A stretch of 23,182 nt of DNA from Flavobacteriales bacterium UBA1959 (GTDB lineage: Bacteria; Bacteroidota; Bacteroidia; Flavobacteriales_D; Sanyastnellaceae): contig DDEH01000041.1 in assembly GCA_002336085.1 (NCBI GenBank), positions 43,397 to 66,578 on the forward strand, given 5' to 3'. Below, piece by piece: positions 8,347-15,396 of the stretch (its first letter is position 1; each line of letters starts with the position of its first letter). Both the position numbers and the translations under genes were made by a program. The notes beneath the pieces were generated by a model that was not told where the DNA came from, did no database searches, and worked only from the letters and a program-made list of their open reading frames with translations.

Positions 8347-11300
8347 ATGCGTTCACTTATTCTGTTCATGGCCATGGCATTCCTAGGATTCAGTTCTGGA
8401 ATGTTTGCTCAGTGCGATCTCTTTATTTCTGAATATTCAGAATCGGATGGCGGAAACTCCAAGTACATCGAGATTTATAATGCGACGGATAATTCCGTTG
8501 ACTTGACTCAATATGCTATCGCGGCAACGGCAAATGCTCCGTCCACTCCAGGTGTTCATGAATACTGGAACGCATTCTCTGAGGGAGCGACGATAGCGCC
8601 GGGTGATGTTTATGTTTGGGCGAACGGTGGAAGCGATGCCATTGTCATCGCACAAACGGATCAGACCGGAAGTGCTTACTTCAATGGAGATGATTCTTAT
8701 GCCTTGGTCTTCGGCACAGAAGATGACTACACGTTTGTAGACATCATCGGTAACTTCGAAGGAGATCCAGGCAGTGGCTGGGATGTTGCAGGCGTTACTG
8801 AGGCAACGGCGAACCATACTTTGGTTCGAAAGTCTTCAGTGACTCAGGGCATCGGTTATGACTGGGCAACTTCTGCAGGCACGAACGCCGACGATTCTCA
8901 ATGGATCGTCTATGACGCGAACACATGGGACTACGTTGGAGCACATGACTTCACTGGCACATGTGGCGAGGCAATTCCCGGATGTACCAACGAAAACGCA
9001 ACCAACTACAACGGAGCAGCGACATCGGATGACGGCTCTTGCACCTTTGATAATGCGTGCAACGCCGACGGCGTATTGGTAACTACAGGTAACCTTTATT
9101 ATGACCCAGCAAACTTGAGTATCGAGCCAGGAGTGACTGTGGTATGGGAAAACGTCGGTGGCACGCACAATGCGAATGGAACGACCAACACGATTACAGG
9201 AGAATCCTTTGGGAATCCGGTTGATTTCTTCTTCGCGCCGGTTACTGCGACCTCTCAAAACGCGGCTTGCATTGGCAGCTTCACCTTTAATACCCCGGGT
9301 GTATACAATTACGATTGTAGCGTTGGGAGCCACGCCCAACAGGGAATGATTGGAACCATAACAGTTGGTGCAGGAGGTTGCACAAGTCCTGCAGCACCGA
9401 ATTACAATGAAGCAGCAGATTATGACGACGGCTCTTGCCTCGAAGTAACTACCACGGAGATTGCTGCAATTCAAGAAGGTCAGTTGACAGACGCTTACAC
9501 AAATCAGACGGTCGTTACCAATGGTGTGATTACCGGAGTGTTCGGACAACTTGTCTCCATGCAAGATGGCCAAGGTGCATACAGTGGAATTTGGATGTTC
9601 GGTCCAAACGTGCCAGTAGCCATTGGTGACTTGGTAGAAGTGACGGGTACGGTAGCGGAGTACAATGGATTGACTCAATTGACAAGCCCTTCTATTGTCA
9701 TTCAGGCGCAAAACTCAGATTTACCAACGCCAGAGGTGCTCTCAACAGTGTCTGTTGCTGCTGGAGAAGAATGGGAAGGAGTCTTGGTTCAGGTAACAGC
9801 TGATGTGAGCAGTGAAGATATTGGATTCGGCGAGTGGGGCGTGGATGATAGTTCTGGAGAGTGCCGCGTAGATGATCGCGGGTATGATGCAATTGGAACA
9901 GGCAATGTTACAGCTGGAAGCACCTGGCAAGTAACAGGTCCCTTGGACTATGGCTATGGAAACTTCAAGATTCAACCTCGATCTGAGTCTGATGCATTGC
10001 TGTATGGTTGTGCCAACAGCGGTGCATCAAATTACAACGCAGGTGCGGGTATCGACGATGGTTCATGCGTGTTTAGCGGTGAGTCATGTGAGATTTTCTT
10101 CTCGGAATACGCAGAAGGAACCTCGAACAATAAGTATCTCGAGATCTTTAACCCTACAGCCTCAACAGTATTTTTGGGCCAATACATCATCGGAAATTGT
10201 GGCAACGGATGCGGCAATAACGGTCCTACAGATGCAGAATATTTCTTGAATTTCCCAGCTTCAGCTTCTATCGCTCCTGGTGGATTCTACATCATTGCGC
10301 ACCCTTCAGCGGACCCTTTGATTTTGGCGCAGGCAGATTTGACACATGGTTACTTGTCCAACGGTGACGACGCTTACGGTCTTTTCAACTCGGATACCTT
10401 ATTGATGGATGCTGTTGGAGAGTTTGGCGTTGATCCAGGAACCGGTTGGGATGTGGCCGGTGTGACGAATGCAACAAAAGACCACACGCTGGTCCGAACT
10501 GAGTTCGTTTACGCAGGCAATGACGGAGACTGGGCGATGTCAGCGGGTACCAACGAATTTGATTCGGAATGGACAGTATTGGATCAAAACGATTGGACAG
10601 ATTTGGGCATGCATACGTTCTCCGGTTCCTGCGCAGCTTCAACAGGAGGTTGCACAGATCCATTTGCGGTGAACTATGATGAAAACGCAACATCTGATGA
10701 TGGCTCTTGTATTTTCATCAGCAGCTATACGATCCAAGAAATTCAGTCTGGAGGCTTGAGCGGTCAGATGCTGACTTCGGGTATCGTGACAGCGATATAT
10801 CCTCCAACAGGTGGATTGTCCAATCAGCCATCTTACGTCATACAGGATGGAACAGGGCCAAACTCTGCCATTTGGGTGATTGGTGACGGAGTGGCGTTGG
10901 GCGATGAAATTTCTGTTTTAGGAAACGCAACGGAAGTATTTGGTTTGCGACAAATTCAAGCGGCCACACCTGAGGTACTCTCTTCAGGAAACACTCTACC
11001 AGTCGCTGAGATACTCGATCCTTCGGCTATCAATGATGATCAGTGGGAATGCGTCTTGATTAGTATGACGGGTGATTGCGTCAGTGCTGACGCTGGCTAC
11101 GGTGAGTGGCACCTCGATGCGGGTGCAGGCATTGGAGTAGTTAATGATATCGGATACAGTGCCATCGATGATTCTTTGACGAATGATGGTACAACGTTTG
11201 TTCCTGTCTTGGAAGAAGGCCGATCTTATCGTGTTGTAGGGGCTAATTTTTACGCTTACGGCGCATGGAGTTTGCTTCCACGTGACAACGCAGACGTGGT

Positions 11301-12321
11301 ACGATTGGGATGTACTACGTCGACGTTCAGTAACTATGATGCGTACGCGCAAGAGGACGATGGTTCCTGCATTGACCTTCCTGGTTGCACCAACCCTGCT
11401 GCAGACAACTACGACTCTGAAGCGACCATCGATGATGACACCTGCGTAATTTCCGGTTGCGATGATCTTGCAGCCTTTAACTACCAAGAAGGAGTGACCA
11501 ATGCGACCAATGAAGATTGTTACTACACGCTTCCTGACTTGATCATCAACGAAATCCACTACAATCCATGTGGAGCTCAAGGCGAGGATTTCGATTATGA
11601 GTTTGTCGAGATTTTCGTGGGCGATGATGAAACCATTGATTTGGGAGGATTCGAATTTTACAATTCTGCAAGTGGCGAGCCTCAATTGGGCTTTGTATTC
11701 CCAGAAGGCACATCTGTTGCTCCTGGAGAGTACTTCCTCATGACCGTCTCTGACGCAGGTACAGCCAACTATTCTGGATTGGGTGTTCAGGTATTCCAAA
11801 TGGACCTGGGCAACTTCTCAAACGGTGGCGAGTCTGTAAGTATCGAAGATGGCTTCGGCAACCTTTTAGATGCTGTAGATTATAATGATGCTGCTCCATG
11901 GCCAGCGCAAACAGTGGCTGTTTTAGGCAACGTTTTGGTTCAGAGCCCTGACGGAGGATGTTCCACATTGGAATTGGTCCAAACTGACCTCAACAACGAT
12001 GATGCAGATAACTGGCAGGCGAGCTGGGTGGATAACGGTACACCGGGTGCACCAAACTCATCAGCCTTTGGTTGTACGGACGCTACAGCATGCAACTATG
12101 CAGCAGGTGCGTTCTTCGATGATGAATCTTGCACCTATGAGTGCCAAGGATGCATGTATGCTGGCGCGACAAACTATGATGCTACAGCGACTATGGACAT
12201 TGGTACTTGTGCATTTGACTTGACCAACGATTGTCCAGCAGATTTGAATGGAGACGGTTTGGTGACGACATCTGACCTCCTACAATTCCTTCCCGAATTC
12301 GGATCTTCTTGCCCTGAATAA
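8347..12321 (+). CDS. Giant secreted mosaic protein: lamin-tail domains, cupredoxin, OB-like domains, Cys modules, dockerin-like C-terminus
   Basis: A 1324-residue protein with a signal peptide (cleavage likely after MFA, residue 21; the Cys at 23 lacks a lipobox). Domain order: lamin-tail domain (LTD) ~23-205; Cys module 212-232; cupredoxin ~236-341 with type-1 copper ligands H274, C324, H329, M334; Cys module 344-364; OB-like domain ~368-550; Cys module 554-574; LTD ~577-763; Cys module 768-788; OB-like ~791-985; Cys modules 988-1008, 1013-1033 and 1037-1058; LTD ~1061-1238; Cys modules 1242-1262 and 1268-1288; and one dockerin/EF-hand-like loop (DLNGDGLVTTSD, 1299-1310) near the end. LTD plus OB is the accessory set of ExeM/NucH-type extracellular nucleases, but no endonuclease domain is present. 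I count only 5 Lys and 11 Arg, so it is strongly acidic. No T9SS sorting domain is recognised. It is an isolated transcription unit. Function unknown; a surface adhesin, matrix or metal-binding role is inference. Confidence 0.9.
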   Translation: MRSLILFMAMAFLGFSSGMFAQCDLFISEYSESDGGNSKYIEIYNATDNSVDLTQYAIAATANAPSTPGVHEYWNAFSEGATIAPGDVYVWANGGSDAIVIAQTDQTGSAYFNGDDSYALVFGTEDDYTFVDIIGNFEGDPGSGWDVAGVTEATANHTLVRKSSVTQGIGYDWATSAGTNADDSQWIVYDANTWDYVGAHDFTGTCGEAIPGCTNENATNYNGAATSDDGSCTFDNACNADGVLVTTGNLYYDPANLSIEPGVTVVWENVGGTHNANGTTNTITGESFGNPVDFFFAPVTATSQNAACIGSFTFNTPGVYNYDCSVGSHAQQGMIGTITVGAGGCTSPAAPNYNEAADYDDGSCLEVTTTEIAAIQEGQLTDAYTNQTVVTNGVITGVFGQLVSMQDGQGAYSGIWMFGPNVPVAIGDLVEVTGTVAEYNGLTQLTSPSIVIQAQNSDLPTPEVLSTVSVAAGEEWEGVLVQVTADVSSEDIGFGEWGVDDSSGECRVDDRGYDAIGTGNVTAGSTWQVTGPLDYGYGNFKIQPRSESDALLYGCANSGASNYNAGAGIDDGSCVFSGESCEIFFSEYAEGTSNNKYLEIFNPTASTVFLGQYIIGNCGNGCGNNGPTDAEYFLNFPASASIAPGGFYIIAHPSADPLILAQADLTHGYLSNGDDAYGLFNSDTLLMDAVGEFGVDPGTGWDVAGVTNATKDHTLVRTEFVYAGNDGDWAMSAGTNEFDSEWTVLDQNDWTDLGMHTFSGSCAASTGGCTDPFAVNYDENATSDDGSCIFISSYTIQEIQSGGLSGQMLTSGIVTAIYPPTGGLSNQPSYVIQDGTGPNSAIWVIGDGVALGDEISVLGNATEVFGLRQIQAATPEVLSSGNTLPVAEILDPSAINDDQWECVLISMTGDCVSADAGYGEWHLDAGAGIGVVNDIGYSAIDDSLTNDGTTFVPVLEEGRSYRVVGANFYAYGAWSLLPRDNADVVRLGCTTSTFSNYDAYAQEDDGSCIDLPGCTNPAADNYDSEATIDDDTCVISGCDDLAAFNYQEGVTNATNEDCYYTLPDLIINEIHYNPCGAQGEDFDYEFVEIFVGDDETIDLGGFEFYNSASGEPQLGFVFPEGTSVAPGEYFLMTVSDAGTANYSGLGVQVFQMDLGNFSNGGESVSIEDGFGNLLDAVDYNDAAPWPAQTVAVLGNVLVQSPDGGCSTLELVQTDLNNDDADNWQASWVDNGTPGAPNSSAFGCTDATACNYAAGAFFDDESCTYECQGCMYAGATNYDATATMDIGTCAFDLTNDCPADLNGDGLVTTSDLLQFLPEFGSSCPE
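8980..12210 (+). repeat. Nine copies of a ~21-residue Cys module within the giant secreted protein
   Basis: Nine coding repeats, each beginning Gly-Cys and ending in Cys 19 residues later (20 in copy 7), with Asn-Tyr at positions 9-10 and an acidic D-D-G-S-C ending. Base positions: 8980-9042, 9376-9438, 10006-10068, 10648-10710, 11308-11370, 11383-11445, 11455-11520, 12070-12132, 12148-12210. Copies 5-7 and 8-9 are in tandem; the others sit singly between larger domains. Copies 6, 8 and 9 have altered DDGSC ends (DDDTC, DDESC, MDIGTC) and copy 7 is the most degenerate. The two framing cysteines probably form a disulfide and the acidic residues may bind calcium; both are inferred. I know the motif from marine Bacteroidota proteins but not under a family name. 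Confidence 0.88.
9052..9369 (+). other. Cupredoxin (type-1 copper) domain inside the giant secreted protein
   Basis: Residues ~236-341 have the plastocyanin-like strand order (VTTGNLYYDPANLSIEPG, VTVVWENVGGTHNANG, FTFNTPGVYNYDCSVG, SHAQQGMIGTITVG). The ligands are H274 after the VGGTH turn, then C324, H329 and M334, giving C-x4-H-x4-M spacing. All four ligands are present, so a blue-copper or other mononuclear copper site is plausible. Electron-transfer partner unknown. Confidence 0.8.
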
Positions 12322-12347
12322 GGCAAAATTTCAAACGAAGAGAACAG

Positions 12348-12377
12348 AAAAGGGCGCCCCAATTGGGCGCCCTTTTT
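12348..12377. terminator. Bidirectional rho-independent terminator
   Basis: An eight-base GC arm GGGCGCCC (12352-12359) pairs with GGGCGCCC (12365-12372) across a five-base loop. The arms are flanked by AAAA and TTTTT, so a U-tract is present on both strands. It lies between the ends of the giant secreted gene (+) and the small lipoprotein gene (-), and should serve both. Confidence 0.93.
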
Positions 12378-12408
12378 ATGGCCAAAACTTTCCTGACTTT
12401 TGAAACGC

Positions 12409-12921
12409 TTACGGCTTCAAAACCACATTTGTAAAGGCCTCGTTCGACTCATTAAGGGATCGGTCAAATAGCGTGATGCGAAATCGAATGGAGTCATAAG
12501 GACTGATCAAGGTCCAAGAATTCATGGCTATAGCTATGGTGCCATTCAGTGCTGGATTGTCCCCTGTTGGGATGGCAGGAGGCACGCGGTAGTAAAATGG
12601 AATCTGGCCCGCTTCAGGGTCCAGATTGAACTCAACCCAATTCCCATCCTGTAATTCTTGGTACTCACATTTTAAGTTGTAATGGTATTCACACGTGGAG
12701 CAGAAATCGGGAGCAAGGGTATCCCATTGAGCCAGTCCAATATCTCCATCGCCATCCGTGAAACCAATAATTAGCTCCCGACCACCGGTCGCATTGAGGT
12801 CAAAGGAATGGAATTCGATCAAAGGATTGTCGGGGAGATTGGGCTCAGGCAGACAGCTCTGCAAGCCTAAAGCGGCGGCAGATCCGATAGCAAAAGCAGC
12901 AATTTGGAACTTGATTGTCAT
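12409..12921 (-). CDS. Small lipoprotein of unknown function
   Basis: A 170-residue protein with a lipoprotein signal peptide: basic start, hydrophobic core, lipobox GLQSC with the lipidated Cys at 23, followed by LPEPNLPDNP. A block IIGFTDGDGDIGLAQWD (~51-67) is a motif common in Bacteroidota lipoproteins that resemble immunoglobulin-like or cadherin-like extracellular domains; its Asp/Gly pattern may bind calcium. Three cysteines lie close together (C74, C77, C85) just after it. The rest is beta-rich, with RFRITLFDRSLNESNEAFT near the end resembling a final Ig-like strand. I recognise no enzyme signature. The ATG at 12921 gives a proper signal peptide. It is convergent with the giant secreted gene and divergent from the LuxE-like gene. 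Confidence 0.8.
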   Translation of the reverse strand: MTIKFQIAAFAIGSAAALGLQSCLPEPNLPDNPLIEFHSFDLNATGGRELIIGFTDGDGDIGLAQWDTLAPDFCSTCEYHYNLKCEYQELQDGNWVEFNLDPEAGQIPFYYRVPPAIPTGDNPALNGTIAIAMNSWTLISPYDSIRFRITLFDRSLNESNEAFTNVVLKP

Positions 12922-12973
12922 AAAATCATGTTTGCGGTTGGTTCAAAGCTAATGAATACGGAATTTCGCACGG

Positions 12974-14068
12974 ATGAAACCTTCGCGTGAAATCTTGCCA
13001 AATCAAAAGGTGGTGTTATCGGAAGTAGCCCGTTTGAGGGATTGCATCCGTGAAGCTATGCTGCAGGAAAGTCGATCGATGTGGTTGGATTTGATATTGG
13101 AAGTATTCCGATTCCAAGCGGAATCCAATCCGGTGTATCAAAAATACGTGCACCTTATGGGCGTGGATGTATCTCGAATTCAGCGGATTGAGGATATCCC
13201 ATTTTTGCCAGTTGAGTTATTTCAGCGTCATCGCATCTCTGTTTTCCGCTCCAAAGACCAGGATGCTAATTGTTTTATGAGTTCAGGAACTACAGGGTCC
13301 ACTCCATCTCAACATCCGATTGATGATTTGGCTTGGTACGATGAATTGGCTGCTGCAGGATTCGAGCGCTTAGTGACTTCATGGAAGAATCAGCCCCACT
13401 TTGTTGGGCTTTTGCCGGGCTATTTGGAACGTAATAACTCCTCCTTGGTCCACATGATGCAATCTTTCATGCGGAAAGCCGGGCAGACCCAACCAGAGGA
13501 TTGGTTTTTTCTTCATGATTTTGAAGCACTTGAGAAGAGACTTCTGAAAAAGTATGATGAAGGACACCCGCCCGATCAACCGATTTTTATTGTAGGCGTC
13601 ACCCATGCGTTGTTGAAATTGGCGGATCGCGTAAAGCGCCAGGCAAGTCGTCCGGCTTGGTTAAAGCTTCCTCTTTATGTGATCGAAACGGGAGGAATGA
13701 AAGGGCAGGGAAAGGAGCAGATTCGGGCGGAAGTGCATAAAGCTCTCACTGTTCTCAGCGAAGGAAGAGCCATTGGAAGCGAATACGGCATGACTGAATT
13801 GCTTTCTCAAGCCTGGTCGGATGGTGCAGGTATATTTTCATGTCCACCGTGGATGGAGGTCAGGATGGGGGCTCTAAACGACCCTAAGGGATGGGTGTCA
13901 CCCGGAAAACAAGGACGGATTCATGTCGTGGACCTCGCCAACGTGAGTACATGTGCCTTCTTAGCCACGAGTGACATTGGTCGCTGTTTCGAAGATGGGT
14001 CATTCGAAGTGCTTGGCCGGTTTGATCACGCGGATGTTCGGGGATGCAATTTGATGGCTATCGATTGA
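12974..14068 (+). CDS. LuxE-family acyl-protein synthetase-like acyltransferase
   Basis: A LuxE/PaaK-related protein of 364 residues if the ATG at 12974 is used. It carries the adenylate-type loop MSSGTTGSTPS (102-112), the segment IGSEYGMTELLSQAW, and the conserved C-terminal block FEVLGRFDHADVRGCNLMA, with Cys358 at the place where LuxE proteins carry their acylated cysteine. In luminous bacteria LuxE activates a fatty acid and passes it on through this Cys. Here there are no luxA, B, C or D genes, so another acyl-transfer role, for example in surface lipid or glycan modification, is more likely. Residues 29-50 (LQESRSMWLDLILEVFRFQAES) look like the usual family start, so the true start may be the ATG at 13058 (M29) or M36; 12974 leaves an extra ~30 residues. 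It lies 3 bases from the convergent tyrS stop. Confidence 0.83.
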   Translation: MKPSREILPNQKVVLSEVARLRDCIREAMLQESRSMWLDLILEVFRFQAESNPVYQKYVHLMGVDVSRIQRIEDIPFLPVELFQRHRISVFRSKDQDANCFMSSGTTGSTPSQHPIDDLAWYDELAAAGFERLVTSWKNQPHFVGLLPGYLERNNSSLVHMMQSFMRKAGQTQPEDWFFLHDFEALEKRLLKKYDEGHPPDQPIFIVGVTHALLKLADRVKRQASRPAWLKLPLYVIETGGMKGQGKEQIRAEVHKALTVLSEGRAIGSEYGMTELLSQAWSDGAGIFSCPPWMEVRMGALNDPKGWVSPGKQGRIHVVDLANVSTCAFLATSDIGRCFEDGSFEVLGRFDHADVRGCNLMAID

Positions 14069-14071
14069 CGC

Positions 14072-15343
14072 TCAGTTGCAGCTCACCAAGAAGTAATTCT
14101 TTTTTCCGCGTTGCAAGAGTATATGCTTGCCACCGATGAGATCGGCCAATGATGTGGTACAATCTTCTGTGACCTTTGCCTTGTTGATGCTAATGGAGTT
14201 CTCCTTCAATGCACGGCGCGCCTCGCCTTTTGAGTTAAGAAATCCTGTGATTTCTGACAGCAAGTCAATCACCGCTATACCTGAAGCGAGCCTATCTCGG
14301 CTAATTGTAGCGCTGGGAACACCTTCAAATACACTGAGGAATTCTGCCTCCGGAAGTGCTTCAATTTCGGCTTTGCTCGATTTGCCAAAGAGCAGGCCCG
14401 ATGCTGCAATTGCGGTTTCGAGATCTGCTTTGCTATGGACGCGTTCTGTAATGTCAGCCGCCAGTTCCTTTTGCAGGATACGCTGTCCGGGATCTTCGGC
14501 ATGTCTCGCTTCCAGAGCCTGGATTTCTTCTTGGCTTTTGAGCGTGAAAATTCGAATGTATTTGCTCACTTCCGCATCGGCAGCATTGATCCAATACTGA
14601 TAAAATTTGTATGCGGATGTTCTTTTTTTATCAATCCAAATATTGCCTCCTTCAGACTTACCGAATTTGGAGCCATCGGCTTTTGTGATCAGCGGAGCTG
14701 TAAGCGCAAATGCGTGACCGCCTCCCATTCGACGGATTAATTCGGTACCTGTGGTTATGTTGCCCCATTGATCAGAACCTCCGAGCTGCACTGAACAATT
14801 GTCATTTTTCCAAAGGTGATAGAAATCGTAGCCCTGGACCAGTTGGTAGCTAAATTCCGTAAAGCTCATACCTGATTCCAGTCTCTTTTTTACGCTGTCC
14901 TTGGACGTCATGTAGTTCACCGTGATGTGCTTTCCAACGCTGCGAATGAAATCCAAAAACGAGATGTCCTTGAACCAGTCTGCATTGTTGACGACACGCG
15001 CTGCATGTTCACCATCAAAATCCAAGAATGATTCCAATTGTTCCTTTTGACAATCGAGGTTGTGTTGAATGGTTCCTATATCAAGCAGTTGGCGTTCGGC
15101 GTTCTTGCCACTGGGGTCTCCAACCATCCCGGTCGCTCCACCAACCAATGCGATGGGATTGTGTCCCGCACGTTGCCAGTGGACCAATAGCATGACAGGA
15201 ACCAAATTTCCGATGTGCAAAGAATCGGCTGTTGGGTCGAATCCGACGTATCCTGTGACATTGCCCTTTGCTAGAGCTTCTTCAAGTCCGGGCGTCAAAT
15301 CATGTAGCATGCCGCGCCAGCGCAATTCATTGATGAAATCCAT
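14072..15343 (-). CDS. tyrS: Tyrosyl-tRNA synthetase
   Basis: A 423-residue class Ic aminoacyl-tRNA synthetase that charges tRNA-Tyr. Signature HIGN is at 43-46 and the KMSKS-equivalent KFGKS at 226-230, with the tyrosine-binding region YQLVQGYDFYHLW and the QLGGSDQWGNI block between them. The C-terminal ~65 residues form an S4-like RNA-binding domain. I start at the ATG 15343, giving MDFINELRWRGMLHDLTPG, the conserved family N-terminus; a GTG at 15364 would add seven unneeded residues. It lies 53 bases after murF on the same strand and probably shares its transcript. No T-box leader is seen. Confidence 0.97.
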   Translation of the reverse strand: MDFINELRWRGMLHDLTPGLEEALAKGNVTGYVGFDPTADSLHIGNLVPVMLLVHWQRAGHNPIALVGGATGMVGDPSGKNAERQLLDIGTIQHNLDCQKEQLESFLDFDGEHAARVVNNADWFKDISFLDFIRSVGKHITVNYMTSKDSVKKRLESGMSFTEFSYQLVQGYDFYHLWKNDNCSVQLGGSDQWGNITTGTELIRRMGGGHAFALTAPLITKADGSKFGKSEGGNIWIDKKRTSAYKFYQYWINAADAEVSKYIRIFTLKSQEEIQALEARHAEDPGQRILQKELAADITERVHSKADLETAIAASGLLFGKSSKAEIEALPEAEFLSVFEGVPSATISRDRLASGIAVIDLLSEITGFLNSKGEARRALKENSISINKAKVTEDCTTSLADLIGGKHILLQRGKKNYFLVSCN

Positions 15344-15396
15344 GGTGGTCAAAGATAAGTCCACAACCTTTGCTTTATTCGCTTCGCGGTAAAACC

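Noticed and set aside
8407..8415. Cys23 of the giant protein considered as a lipoprotein anchor
   Set aside because: The residues before it are Phe-Ala-Gln, which do not make a lipobox; cleavage after Ala21 by signal peptidase I is the better reading.
8836..9711. Long minus-strand reading frame (291 codons) opposite the giant secreted gene; similar ones at 10996-11799 and 8437-8817
   Set aside because: They lie opposite a strongly biased coding sequence rich in GAT, AAC and GGC codons, whose complement seldom makes stops. The translations are rich in Arg, Cys and Ile with no signal, domain or plausible start, and they contain the reverse complement of the repeated modules.
8980..12210. Recurring repeats considered as a CRISPR array or DNA satellite
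   Set aside because: The repeats are conserved at protein level with varied codons, have uneven spacing of 75 to about 660 bases, and lie in frame inside one gene.
12974..14068. Bioluminescence function from LuxE similarity
   Set aside because: No luciferase, reductase or thioesterase genes are present, and LuxE-like genes are common in non-luminous Bacteroidota.
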